Below, piece by piece: positions 12,134 to 25,016 of a stretch of 64,000 nucleotides of DNA. Made by a program: the position numbers and the translations under genes. This DNA comes from Nilaparvata lugens (taxonomy: Eukaryota > Arthropoda > Insecta > Hemiptera > Delphacidae). How positions within the stretch are numbered: position 1 is the stretch's first letter; each line of letters opens with the position of its first letter. The stretch spans positions 12,740,660 to 12,804,659 of the forward strand of contig NC_052510.1 in the NCBI RefSeq assembly GCF_014356525.2, read 5' to 3'. The notes under the pieces were generated by a model, which saw only the letters and a program-made list of their open reading frames with translations, was not told where the DNA came from and searched no databases.

Positions 12134-13802
12134 AATTTGTGATAATGTGGATAGTTTCGGTGCTCTATCAATCATATCAAATGAGAAAATATATAGAACA
12201 TTATTCCGAAAGAATCGTTGCAGTCAGTGTTTCTTCAGTTTTGACGATAACTGTTTTTGAACGGTGTATTTTCTCGTCACAATCTCGGCAACCTTTTTAT
12301 CCGCACACTGTATTGAAATAAATGCATATTCAACAGGTGTTGAAACGCTCAACCGATATAGACCAGAGGAATTTAGCCGGTCGTTCTTCCAAAATCCCTC
12401 GAAAAAAAACAGGACATCTAGGGGATGGAGAAGGGTAGAATGGAGGGGGAAGAAGGGTAGAATGGAGGGGGAATAAGGGTAGTATGGAGGATAAAGGAGT
12501 GAGGAATAGAGGTGAAAGTATGGGATAAAGGGTGGATAATGGCAAAGTGATGGGTATACTGTTCTGTATCGGCTGCAACTTTGAAACCAAAATCGGGTTT
12601 TTTTGCTGTGGAAATGGAAGAATAAAGCCGGCGCTCACGACTCACATTATAAAGGGATTGGCAAGCGATCAATGGACTGGCTTGTCGATTTTATGTGATC
12701 GATTCCACTCACTCCTCTTTTCACTAACGCACTTGTTTTCCAATCACTACCGCAGTTTTCTTCACATATTCATAACATTTTTTTGACTATCCTAGAACTC
12801 TATATTTTACTTTAGAGATCACTAATTTTACTCTCGTGTTGTATTTTCTAGGTTTTTGGTTATTAGGTATATTTATTAGGTTAGCACAAAATTAATAATA
12901 CAAAGATCGGAAAAGAAAAAACAGGCTATTGCCCAAAACTTTTTCAATTTCCTAATTTAGTTTCAAATTTTCCAAATATTATACATAGGTTATGTCCATT
13001 CCAATTTCTACACCAAATCACAATCTGAAAATATAAATTAGAATAAAACAAACAATTTTAAATTTGGATAGATTGATGATAAAACTTGCGTAAAAACATG
13101 AAGCAAACTTTAAATTCACAAAATAAAGAATAAAACCACTTAAATTTTGAGCTCGTTAGCACAAAATTTGGTTGTCTGATATATTTTATTGATTGATTCT
13201 CTCTGTATTCAGTCTATCTCAATAGCGAATCCCCCAGTCTCCCTTCTTTTCCGTTATTTGTTCAAGTATTCTATAGCTTCCTATGACAAGTTTTCCGTTT
13301 TTATCTTGCTACTCTCCACTCCACAAGTTTTTGAAAACAAACTTTTCGTCTCTTTTCTTGTTCGACTAGACGAATTTTGAGAAATTTCATTTTAATGGAT
13401 TTCCGACTATACTAATAAAGTGCTTTGAAATGTTCATTCTCAGGTTTTGAAAATTTATGAAGCTCATTCACAATTGTGTAATTGAATGCATTCATTCATT
13501 ATTTGATTCAATATAGAAGTGTTATAATTTCTGATGGTTCATAATTGAAGATTTTTCTCGTAATTCAAATAAGTCCATTTATCAAAGGAGGTAATCCATT
13601 GTTTTCATGTATTATAACAATTATGTTGGTAAGGAACGATTTCCGTTCTATTCTCTAAAACTTATTCATTATTCCTGAGTTATATATTTTTGACTTTTTC
13701 TCAGTATGATGGAACTAATGGATATTTTTATCTGACGTGAAATTGAACATTTTTAATTGTTTATGAAGTATAAGAAAGAATTAATTCTAGATTATTCCAA
13801 TG
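12134..13802. other. Non-coding stretch with a GA-rich minisatellite
   Basis: At 12424-12490 a GAAGGGTAGAATGGAGGGGG unit recurs about three times with small changes. Overlapping ORFs on both strands at 12330-12786 are reads of this low-complexity DNA. The rest is AT-rich without coding signals. Confidence 0.6.
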
Positions 13803-13814
13803 AATAAATTGAAT

Positions 13815-14023
13815 AAAATAATAATAAATAATATCGAGTGACCTGGCTGGTTCAGGTCTGGTGTCAGTGTTTTCAGGTCGCAACTGATCAATTTCAGGGC
13901 CTCTGACATGACCTAACGACTGCTCTTTAGACAGCGGGACCGGCCGCTTAACGTGTCCATCCGAAACACGGGAGTGGCCCGAGATAAATATCCTGCCCGG
14001 GCCGGGATTTGAACCCGGAAAAA
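13815..14023 (-). mobile_element. tRNA-related SINE (5'-truncated head) with target-site duplication
   Basis: On the minus strand it begins with a T-arm-like head containing a Pol III B box, GGTTCAAATCC (complement of 14005-14015). It continues through a GC-rich body (ACACGTTAAGCGGCCGG on that strand) and ends with GGTCACTCGAT and an ATT-repeat tail. It is flanked by a perfect 12-bp direct repeat AATAAATTGAAT at 13803-13814 and 14024-14035. No A box is visible, so the copy is probably truncated and inactive. Confidence 0.85.
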
Positions 14024-14035
14024 AATAAATTGAAT

Positions 14036-14867
14036 TAAAATCAAAGAATGGTTTGTTGATTTATGTTTCTATCTTTGCTGTCTTTTAATTCTGTCTCTTG
14101 GCTGTAACATGAATGCTCCGCCCAATATGGACGTCTCGTCTCAGCTAATGGCAAGCCTCAACGTTGATAAACTAACTACCAATCATATGGTCTTAGTGAC
14201 AGTACATATTCTGCTTATTTGAAATTTCAGTTTACTGTGCAAAAGAGAATATTATAAAAACTGTAACCAGTTTATATATTCAGGAGTGATTGTGGCAATT
14301 TAAATTTGAACCCACTGAAAAACGACTTCGAAATATAAATCAGATTACTAACGAAGTAACATTCATTGATTGTTGTGATTATTTTGATTGTGTTATTGTA
14401 ATTTTCTGAAATGAAGAGAAAATTCAGTTAATTTTTCAATAATATTCCGTAGAATAAATAAAATGAAACCGAGTATGCTTTGATGTTAAAATTCAAAGCA
14501 AACCCCTCTTTTTGACCGCAAAGTGAAGCTTGTAATTACTGTTGGTCTAATGAATTAATCATCACTCGACTGACATGAAAAGTTTCCGGTACTTGACAGG
14601 TTTTAGAAAATGTAGCTAACAGAAATAGCCAAGTTGCATTTGAAAGAGGAAAAATAGCTTTTCCATATTTTCAACCGAGTATTAATCACTGCCGGCGAAA
14701 TGTTGTTTTAATTGAGTAATCTTCTGCTGCTGCGAAGTAACTTTGATGTTTAAAACAGAAGTGAAATTTGCATTTCTTCTCAAACTCTTTCTGAGTTTGA
14801 TGTTTAACAAATACTGTTGTTTCCCTCAAGAAATGAACGTAGGAAATAGTTATTATTAAATAGAAGT
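14036..14867. other. Non-coding stretch, no gene seen
   Basis: AT-rich sequence with no long ORF, no hairpin of note and no recognisable repeat. Confidence 0.5.
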
Positions 14868-15013
14868 ATAGTAACCTTTGAAATTAATAAAATTATAGAA
14901 TAAGTATACAAATTATAACGTATAAATAATATTATTTTATTAATTTTAAAGCGTACTATTTCAATTTTTAAGCCTAATAATTATATTTTATAAATACAAG
15001 AAAGTAGCCCTGA
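14868..15013 (+). mobile_element. MITE-like hairpin element, GGGCTACTT family
   Basis: Contains the CCTTTGAAATTAATA / TTAATTTTAAAG inverted repeat around AAGTATACAAATTATA and ends with AAGAAAGTAGCCCTG. This is the same order as the 9829-9992 element, read on the opposite strand. Confidence 0.6.
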
Positions 15014-15660
15014 ATTCATACATTTTAAATATTCATTAGTAGAATGGATCCTATGCTGAATATCCAATATTTATCTTCAGAGTGATAGAAATAGTCGTAG
15101 TTATATTGTTTCCATTTGAAGTAAGATAGAGTTTCTACCACTATGGTTCAAAGTATAAATATAATATATTTATATTTTCATCATGAAAATCATGAAAAAT
15201 TGAAATTCTCCATTTTCTCGAAAATCCATGATGTAATAATTGAATATTATTCAATCTGTTCTAAGCTACCCATTTCTATTTTTCTTATCCAAATTTTTCT
15301 TTCCCATTCCATATTGTAAATATTCAACCAAAACTGACTGATGAACGAGCCCGACATGCTTGAATTATTACCTCTCTATTATTCAATGTAGATTGAATTT
15401 TTCATCACAAGAGTATGATTCGATTATTTTTTGATTTGAATAGAACCCAACCAAGTTACATTGCCATGTTTACAGAAGGAATCTACTAACAATAAAACAT
15501 TCAACTTTGGAATCAGAGACTGATATGAACCGATTCAATTTCAGTGTTTACTTCTCATTTTCATATTTATTGCCTCAGCCTTTTTCATTATACCATGTAT
15601 CTGATGGGCTACACTCTGGGTTTCGTTCTATATTATTGGGTTTTTAACAATTTGAAAAAG

Positions 15661-16130
15661 TCCTTTCAGCTCTTTTTTACTCTTTACTTATCAATCATCG
15701 CTTAGCTTCTTTCTTCCCATCTCTTGCTTATTCTTTCTCACACTACCCTTTCTAAACATCTCTTTCTAAATTTCTCTCTCTGATATCTCACTTGCTCACC
15801 ACACTCATCCTTCCTTCCGGCTTCTCACCCTCTTCTCCTCGTTATTTGTTTCTATCCTACTTCTTCTTCTCCTGTTCCTATTTTCTTCTTCTTCTCCTTC
15901 TTCTCTTCTTCTCCTGTTCCTCTTTTCTTCACTCTTTCATCCTTTTACTTTCTTCCCTTCTACTATTATACTCTCAGTGGCCTCTATTTTCTTTCCATCT
16001 CAATTCTTTCTTTCTCTCTCTTTTCCGTTTGTCATTTTCTCCCTCTTCTTTTTCATCATTCGGATTTCCTCATCTCGCTCTTCTGTTAATCTTTCTCTCT
16101 CTTTCATAGCTGAGAATGATATTGTATCTA
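15661..16130 (+). repeat. Pyrimidine-rich tract
   Basis: About 470 bases dominated by C and T on the + strand (TTCTTCTTCTCC-type runs). The ORF here reads as Ser/Phe/Leu low complexity and is not a gene. Such tracts can adopt triplex structure. Confidence 0.8.
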
Positions 16131-16137
16131 TCAATGT

Positions 16138-16203
16138 ATAAATAAAATAAATAAAGTAAATAAAGTAAATAAAGTAAATAAAGTAAATAAAATAAAATAA
16201 ATA
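16138..16203 (+). repeat. Minisatellite of AAATAAAGT units
   Basis: About four 9-base AAATAAAGT units flanked by AAATA repeats. The complement would encode a repeating FIYFIY peptide, which is an artefact. Confidence 0.85.
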
Positions 16204-19200
16204 TCTCACTTTCTTCATTATCTATACCTGATTGAGTTATACAAATATCAACTCCTCTCTTTACATCTTACTTTTTTTATAACTCATCTCCTCCTTACCT
16301 TTTCCATATTATTTATATTTCATCTTTTCTCCCTTGTTCAATCATTAACACTTTCTCGTTCACAACAAAACCCTCATATCCTTCTTATTTTCACATCCTA
16401 CCATTCCATTACATACTTGCTGATCACTGAAGCCCACTCCAAGATTCTCGTTTCTCTTTCGATCACTCCCTTTCTTCACACTTCTCCTCTTTCTCAGTAA
16501 AAATCATGAATATCGAGAAATGTTCCCTTTTTTCCCTGGCGTTCATCTTTTGGACACTACCACTACACTTTCACATCTCTTGTATTCTTTCTTCAGAGCT
16601 ACTTTTAATATAAATAAAAATATGAATTATTTTAAATAATTTAAAAAAGTATATTTTCATTTATTTCACATCTATCCCTGTGTGAATCTGCTATGTCAGA
16701 AATTTCTCATTTCTGCGGTGATGTATGTTCCTCTGTGTTTTCTTCTAGTCACTTTTTCCTACTACTACTTTGACTACTTGCTGCACTCTCTCTTATCTTC
16801 TGTCCCTTTTTCACTCCCTCTCACTATTATTCACTTCCTCTCTCGCTCTAAATGTTGAGAAATTGATGGTGATTGCCGAAACATCGACAAAAAGAATCCA
16901 TTTGAAGTGTGTGGCGTTTCCCACTCTCTGGCGGCATTCACTCACTATCTGTTCTCAGTTCGTGATTTACTTCCATCTTTTATTCATATACCATTCGTAT
17001 CCATAGGTTTCTTTCAGTATTCACTTTGGTATTCCTTTTCGCGTATCACCTCTTTTCACTCAGAGGCCAGTTTGCATATTCATAATCTCTAAGACGGAGC
17101 TTGATATTCGTAGGAATTTTTGTAAAAAGATTTTCGCTGCTCCTTGATGTTTGGGATGCTTGGAATTTCAAGTCATGAATAAATCGTAAAGGTGATTGAA
17201 ATGTGAATTGAGAAGAAATTGGAGAAGTCATATTTTATTCAATGGAAGGTGAAATTCTGTAGAGTTCGTTTCCTACCTGTGCGTGTAATTTCACCTCATT
17301 TGTGATTAGGAGTTCAAGAATTTCTTCTGGATTCATTGGCTCATGGTCAAATACTCAAATTTATTGATGAAGACTTGGCTGTTATGTTTGGAAACAATCT
17401 CAACTCTCTCATACATTTGAGCGGTTACTGATACTATTCACTCTGTAAATAATTGGCATGTTACCAATTTTATCCAAATAGGTTTGATAGCTTTCACCTA
17501 TCACCTAAGGAAAGTCATCGGTTCCAATTATGCTAATATCTTGATAAATCATGAATGGATTTAATACCTATGAATAATAAGTCCGGTTCTGAGCAAATCA
17601 AATTATAATTTTCAAAATGATTCAAAAAAATTCAGTTTACACCAGAACAAATAATCATACATGGACTGAAAATAGATTGAACGTAATTGAGGTTACAAAT
17701 ATGTTTGATATGTTCATCAAAATAGATTCAAAAGGCTTTCACAAAACTCAGAAATTATTGTTTCAAAACTAGATCAAAATATACAACTTATAAATTAAGA
17801 ATACTTATCCTTCGTTTACAGGTAATAAGGCAGGCTTATGACTTTCAACATTAAATGAAAATTTTAACACCAATTGAAAAGATAAATTGAAATCTACACT
17901 TCACATATGTTCAATAACATCAATAAATTTTATAGAAACACTCAAATCTCATACAAAACATCTTAAATTTCAATTATTTAGAAAATCTTCAACAGGAGAC
18001 AAATATTTCGAACGATAGCTAAGCCTTATACAAAGTTAAGAGAAACGCCTGAGATAAACACCTGAAATAAATGCCTAGAGCTTCAAAGCAAGACACGTCA
18101 TCAATTGCCAATTAATAAAGAATACAACTTTACAAATTTCATTTATCATACTCAATAAAACTTTATTTTTTAAAGTTATTTTAAATTTATTTAACCTTTA
18201 TGTTGTTTAGAATTATCTGTTAATTCAGAAATAGAACTTTATCAAAGTGAGTTGTCCAACATTTGAGTAGCTGATCAATTTCCGGTAAAAAGTTGAGTCG
18301 ATTACACCGATATTTGCTATCAAGTTTCATTGATATTGAATTGAAGATTCGATTTTGATTGAGAAAAAATGTAATATTACTATAATACTTCAACTGATAT
18401 AATTGTTGCGCTCTTCAAAAATAATCAATTTTCTTCAGTTCAGTTCTATAACGTTTCTATAGCAAGCAAGCATGATTGCCTTTTCCACCTTTATCATTCT
18501 CTCCAATTCAAGCGTAGGATTTTGAGTGAGTGTAAAGAATTTTAGACTATAGACTCCCATTCCTTATTGCAGTGATTCTTAGCTATTCCTAGCAAATTGA
18601 TTTTTCAATATTTTAGATGCTCTTAATAATTATTCTGAAATGCAAATGAGATATTTTCACAAATCTCTCAAGAATCTCTTTACATTATACATGGCTGCTC
18701 CTGGTTATTTATCTTCTTAATACGTTATTCAATTTTTCATTGGCCAATATTAAGTATGTAAATGAATTTGAATTCGAATTCAGTTCAAAAGGGATTTAGC
18801 TACTGAATTTGTTTTGGTACAGAGTGAGTTATAAGTCCTGTTACCCTTTTTTAAGTAGTTGGTAATTCATTTCTTATGATTTATAATTTGGTAGCTCAAT
18901 CGTCTTGTGATCAAAATTTATTTTGTCATTGAACATCAATATTATGGTGAAAAAAGTCAACGCGTGTATATTTTCAATGGGTGGGGTGAATATTTTAAGC
19001 ATATTCTCCAATGATCTTCAATTACTAAGGAATAATAGGTAAAATATTATATTTTATCTTGAATAAGAACTATACATTCTCATTGCAACTGAATTACCGT
19101 TTTATAAATTCCATTAAAAACTGGATAGCAGGACTAAAAGATCACTCGGTATAACAGTATTGTCATTTATAGGATACTATGTCACAGTAACTGACATCGT

Positions 19201-20074
19201 CATTCGATCAGTTCATGATTATTTCCGTAGCCAGTTACCTAGAACACCTCCAGAATGGGATCAAATATTGATGTCTAGTACGTTGTATGATTGATAACGT
19301 CTCGTCGGAAAATGACTGAATCTGTCATAAGGCGTGTTATGGATGAAGCCCACGTCATGCCGGCTGATAATAATTTATGGTTGTTATGACAGGTCATAGT
19401 GATTTTTTATGGCCATGTCAAACAATAGAAATAATGGAGTTTCTCCATCAGGCTGACACAAAGGCTGGGTTCAAAGCGGATCAAGCAGCAATCATCAGAT
19501 CCACCTACCAATTCTGATCGAAAAGGCTGCTGGAAATTGGTGGTAATTGAATAATTGTCCAGGAGAGCAATTAAAACTAGTTGAATTGGTATCGTGAAAG
19601 AGCGTGTGGGTTGGAGCAGCTCTTATTGTAGGGGCGATGATATTCTTTGTTGGAACTACACCATTATAATATTATTCATCTTGTTATACAATTACATATA
19701 TCGAATTCATATTTCCTATGAATTCGAGTAAGCCAAAATGAAGTCGAAATGATATCTGGTTCAAAAACGTAATGGAAAATTACATTTGTAAAGAAATCGT
19801 TTTTTGAGTAAGAAAAATTGGTGCTCAAATTCAATGTGAATTTTATCAATGAGTCAGGAAAAATTCTGATGAAACTTTTACAATTTTCAAGTTAGCTGTA
19901 CGTCTGAAACAAAATTCATTGATATTTTGTCTATTCTCGGCTTGTAGAAGATAATGTCATGTAGGAAATTTCTTTGTTGTCTTGGATTCGAAATCTTTTT
20001 TAATATTGCGAATTTTAAAGTATAGAGAGGATATTGTGATTGGAAAGGAAATTCGATTATTGGCTACGATTTTT
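16204..20074. other. Long non-coding stretch, no gene seen
   Basis: AT-rich throughout, with short CT-rich patches to about 16500 and 16770-17060. A GAGCTACTTTTAATATAAAT terminus at 16597 resembles the one at 10499. No ORF above 80 codons has a recognisable domain. Confidence 0.5.
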
Positions 20075-20205
20075 ACTTTCCTTGCCCTATTACCATAGGT
20101 AAGGAAAGTATTGCTTTCCGAAAAAAATTAAGGTACCCCAATTTCTAAATTTCTATACGTTTCAAGGTCCCCTGAGTCCAAAAAACTGGTTTTTGGGTAT
20201 TGGTC

Positions 20206-20285
<80 letters not shown>

Positions 20286-21015
20286 TGTGTTGTGTGTGTG
20301 TGTGTGTGTTGTGTGTGTGTGTGTGTGTGTGTGTTGTGTGGTGTGTGTGTGTGTGTGTGTGGTGTGTGTGTATGAGTGTATGTGCGTCTGTGTACATGAT
20401 ATCTCATCTCCCAATTAATGGAATGACTTGAAATTTGGAACTTAAGGTCCTTCCACTATAAGGATCCGACACGAACAATTTCGATCAAATGCAATTCAAT
20501 AAGGCGGCTAAAATGGCGAAAATGTTGTCAAAAACAGGGTTTCTCGTGATTTTCTCGGAAACGGCTCCAACGATTTTTATCAAATTCATACTTAAAATAA
20601 GTATAAGCTCTATCATCGATAAGCTCTATCAACTGCCACAAGTCCCATATCTGTAAAAATTTCAGGAGCTCCGCCCCATCAATGCAGATAGATTCCCAAT
20701 TATCAGGCTTCAGATACAATTGAAACAAAAAAAAAACAAGTGGAGTAGATTGAGCATGAAAATCTCTACAATTAATGTTCAGTAACATTTTCACCTAAAA
20801 TTGAAAATAAGCTTTAAATTCGAGAAAATGTGAATATTCAATTGCAAATTATTGTTGATTCTATTAAATCATTCACTATGAAGAGATAGCAGACCTCATG
20901 TGTGTCTCCAGCGTTATTGCCCTGTCACCAGCTGGCTCAAATCTTTGAATAGTAGATTTGAGATGCGCGGGAACACTAGCGTTAGGTGATCAATTTTCAT
21001 AACGGCAAGGAAAGT
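20075..21015. mobile_element. TIR-bounded repeat element containing a TG microsatellite
   Basis: ACTTTCCTTGCC at 20075-20086 is the exact inverse complement of GGCAAGGAAAGT at 21004-21015. Inside the left end is a smaller hairpin (TTTCCTT to AAGGAAA). After a conserved-looking lead-in (CTGGTTTTTGGGTATTGGTC) comes an imperfect TG repeat, then AACGGCTCCAACGATTTT and CAGGAGCTCCGCCCC. I recall this arrangement as a frequent planthopper repeat, but that is memory. ORFs across the TG repeat are artefacts. Confidence 0.65.
20211..20370 (+). repeat. Imperfect (TG)n microsatellite
   Basis: About 160 bases of TG dinucleotides broken at irregular intervals by GTG or TTG slips. Confidence 0.97.
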
Positions 21016-22117
21016 TGTGTGAGTGCACCACACCAGATTTTTCTATTTCAGAATGGGTTATCATGAGCGATGTTTTGGTTATATTTATTACTTCTTGTTA
21101 CTTTGAATCACTTCCTATAACGTTATTAAAATAAAATTCAGCATTCTTCAACTTTATACAATTTTCTAGTCCTTCACATTTAGATGAGAATGAAGTTGAA
21201 AATGAATGCGTCTCTCTGCAACTATATGTTTGTTGTAGGGTAGTTTAAATATGTAATTCTATTCCGAAAAAAATCTCCACAAACAATGTTCATCAATTTT
21301 ATAAGTCGTACTACTTTTTATTATACACTTATGGACTACAATCCAATTTAATTTGCTATCTAGGCTGTCTTGAAGCATAACTTTCCACTCCATTAAATTA
21401 AATTTTGATATTCGTCTTACATTGTTTTTTTTCAATTTCTTCTATCAATCGACCCATCTTCTCACGATTGACCCCTCTCCTCGTACAACTCTCTCCTAAT
21501 ATCTCTGTCACTCATTCCCTTCTCTTATATTCCTCTCTTTGTTGTGCAACCAGCCTGCAATCCAGAAAAAAGAAGTTGTATCCTTGTTGATAAGCAAGCC
21601 AAGTTTTGAGTTTGTGATTTGAGTGGTGTGGGGGAGGGGGGTGGTACTTGGAAACAGATATGTTTGTTGCAGCTAGAGGCATGATACCAATAGTGATCTG
21701 GCAGTGAGGACTTCAATTTACGTCTTTCAACTTCCTATTGCTTCCGCTCTTCAACAATATTCTTCTTCTCCTCTTTCTCCTGCTCCTCTATTTTTTCACC
21801 CTTTCCATCTTCTTGTTTTCTTCTTCTTCTTCTTCTTCTTCTTCTTCTTCTTCGACTCAATTTGGTGATTCGAGCTCTTCTCCCTCAATAACCTTGTCTT
21901 CGTCTTTATCTGGAGTGCTGTTTGTATTAGTGGCTATTTCAATATTTTATTCGAATATCAACATAACATATATTACCATCAGTATACATTACAATGTGTA
22001 GAACCATCTAATTGGTTCTTGAACTTTTCAGTTTTGTTTGTTGTTTCGTTGTTTTCCTCGTATCGTGAACATTGAATTCAGGGTTTTTTCTCAGGTACAT
22101 TATGATTCACTGTATAG
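21016..22117. other. Non-coding stretch
   Basis: AT-rich, with CT-rich patches at 21460-21540 and from 21740 onward. No gene seen. Confidence 0.5.
21817..21853 (+). repeat. (TTC)n microsatellite
   Basis: About twelve uninterrupted TTC units within a pyrimidine-rich stretch. Confidence 0.95.
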
Positions 22118-22130
22118 TTCTGTATAGTAA

Positions 22131-22316
22131 AATCACTTCACTTTTATGGGCTACTTTATTAAAACTGATAAAAACAATAAAAACATGTAGTACCCTTTTT
22201 AATTAAAAGCGGGTAATTTAAACTTGAAAATGGCCAAAGTAGGTCGAAACTAGTCGTTGAAATGTTTTAAAGTTTTAAATAAAACGGTACTACATGTTTT
22301 ATATTGTCTTTATTAA
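22131..22316 (+). mobile_element. Short retro-insert flanked by a 13-bp duplication
   Basis: TTCTGTATAGTAA occurs at 22118-22130 and again at 22317-22329, exactly bounding this 186-bp segment. The insert includes a GGGCTACTTTATT word, an inverted pair AACATGTAGTACC / GGTACTACATGTT, and the motif GTCGAAACTAGTCGTTG, of a type seen near the 3' ends of insect SINE-like elements. A 13-bp duplication fits LINE-mediated insertion. Confidence 0.6.
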
Positions 22317-22499
22317 TTCTGTATAGTAATTGTGATCAATTATAACAGTGAGCTTGGTTGTCGAAGTGATACAAAACTTTTTTTAATTTGCTTTCCCATT
22401 AAGTATTACCAGAGGAAACTTATACATTTTATGTTTCATTTATGTTGATTCATAAGATTGTTTTATCCTATGCTATCACTCTTCCTGCATATTGCTTTT

Positions 22500-23067
22500 G
22501 TGCTCTCTATTTAATTCAATGAAATTTAAACTTTCCTTTTCACTCTTCCACAATATCTATCACTTCACTTCCTCCAATTTTTCATCTGTATTGCATCCTC
22601 TTCTTCTTCCCGAACCTGTTTCCACTGTTTTCGTCATCCATCTTTCTCCATAGATTAGGTACTTTCCTATGTCTTCCGTATCTCTCCACCAAATGTATTT
22701 TTCCTTACTTCTGTCTCGTTCCTTCTCTTTGTTTCCTTCTGTGTTATTTCTTCCTGTTAAAACCTCCTGCTGTTAACTCTTAATCTCTGTTTCTGTGTCC
22801 AGTTGCTCTCTTTTCCTTATCATTCGTTCTCATTTTTTCAACTCTCTCAATCACTGTTCTATCAAGAGACTCTATCTCTCTTTTTCTTTCTCTCTCTCCT
22901 CTCTCTCACAAACTCTCTTTCTCTCTTCATTTTCTCTCACACTCTCTCAATCTCTGTCTTTTAATCTCTATCTTCCTCTCTCTCTCTCAATCAATCAATC
23001 AATCTCTCTCAATCTCTATCTTCCTCTCTCTCTCTTTCTGTACTATCACACTCTCTCAATCTCTATC

Positions 23068-23117
<50 letters not shown>

Positions 23118-25016
23118 CTTTCTGTACTATCCCTCTCTCACTTACTCATTCCACATATAGGTTCACTCACACAAGCACACGTTCACATTCACACACATAC
23201 GTGTGAGCAGGAAGAACAATAAGAAACGCCTTTAAAGTGCATGGAGTGTTGTAGTACAGTAGTACCAGTTTAGCGGACTTGCCGCCGTATAGTGGTAGGC
23301 CTACATTGGCCATTGCCATTGCTGCAGCTAGTCTTCTGTCCATTTGTCCAAAGAAAGCAGAGCTATGCGACTTGCATACATACATACCACACCACTCTGC
23401 TCCAACTGTACTACTGTACTCTTATCATCAGCATCATTATCATCATCATCATCATCATCATCTTCATCTTCATCATCATCATCATGATCATCATCTTCAT
23501 CCCATTCTCTTCCTTTTCTTCCTTTTTCATATTTTTGAGCTCATTCTATTTTTTTCGTTTTCTTCTCCTCGTCCTCTCTTTCTCATATTTCTTCTTCTTA
23601 TTCTTCTTCGTCCTCATTTTCCTCCTTCTCGCCGCCTCCTTCACATACTTTTCCTCATCCAACTTATTTTTCTTCTGTTCCACCTCTTTTTTCTACTTCG
23701 TCTTCTCACCATCATCCTTCACATCCTTCTCTTTATCCCACTTCTATTTCTCCTATCTTCCTTCACCTTCTCCTCCCTCACCTCGTACTCCCTCTCCAGA
23801 CCCTCCTCAACACTCACTTGTCATCGTACTGCTCCCCTTTTCTTTTTCCTTTTCCTTATCCTTCTCCTCGTGTTCTTTCTTCTTTTTATCCATCTTCTTC
23901 TATTTTCCATATTCTCCTTCTTCTTTTCCTCGTTCTCCTTCTCCTCTATTACTGCTTCTTGCTCTTCCACTTCATATTTTCTTTTTTTGTCTAATTATCC
24001 TCCTCCATTTTTATCCTTCTCCGTTCTTCTTCTCCTCCTGCTTCTTGACCTATTTTCTCCTTATACTTGACCTTCCTTCTCCATCTTAACCCTGCTCCTT
24101 CTTGCTCTTTTTCATTTCTTTTTCGTTTTGTTTATATCTTTTTACACTTTTCTTCTTCTTCTTCTTCTTCCAGCATCTCCTTTTCTTCTTCTTCCTCCAG
24201 CATATCCTTCTTTTTTCTTCTTCTTCCAGCATCTCCTTTTCTTCTTCTCCTTCTTCTTCTTCTTCTTGTCTTCCCGTCTACATCCTCTTATCTCCCCCTT
24301 GTCCTTCCCTCCTCACCTCCTGCTTCTCTCCCATTAACTTTTTTTACTTCTCCTTCTTCTTCCTTTTCATCTTCATCCATCTTTTTTATCAGTACCATCT
24401 CCAACATTATCATCACTTTATCATTGACCGAAGATCATCACACTCACAATATTGTTGTCACAATAGCATCACAATAGCATTGTAGTAGTGAGTGTGACAT
24501 CCTGAAGCTGCAGCCTTTTTACACTCTTTCTCCCGTTATCAGTTTGGACGCCTTCTCATTTTTCTCTCTCTGCTACTCCTTTCCTCTTCCCCAGCCTCCT
24601 CATCCTTTCTTTCCACCGCTTCATCTTCCCCCCTCGTCTCATCTTTTCAGTCGTCTCCTGCCTCAACTTCCCCTACTCTCCCTCCTTCAACACCATCCTC
24701 TTCTGCTTCTTTTTCTCTCCTTGTCCTCGTCTTCCCCCCCACTCTCTCATCTTCTCTGTCGTCTTCTGCTTCATCTACTCCTTCACCTCCCTCCATCCTA
24801 TTCTTCCTTCTCCGTCTTCTTCTGCTTTCTTCTACTTTCCCGCTTCGTCCTCAACTTCATCTACCCCCCTACTCAATCATCCTCTTCTCAGTCGTCTTTT
24901 GCTTCATCTTCCCCTTCTCCTCTCTCCTCCTTCTTCATCCTCTTCTGCTCCTTTTTCTTCTTCTTTTTCCCTCCGTTCAATGCTGGAAGCTGTTTGGCGC
25001 ACCACTCTCAAGTGTG
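22500..25016 (+). repeat. 2.5-kb pyrimidine-rich region
   Basis: Successive blocks of TCTC repeats (22860-23150), a CAT/ATC repeat (about 23425-23495) and TTC/CTC/TCC mixtures (23500-25000) make this nearly all C and T on the + strand. A short non-repetitive break at 23160-23420 has TATAGTGG and CpG-containing sequence. Long ORFs here in several frames at once (Ser/Phe/Leu/Pro) are low-complexity artefacts. The tract ends just before a CpG-rich patch that may mark the gene's transcription start. Confidence 0.85.

Noticed and set aside
20128..20431. Overlapping His/Thr and Cys/Val repeat ORFs on both strands
   Set aside because: Direct reads of the TG microsatellite.
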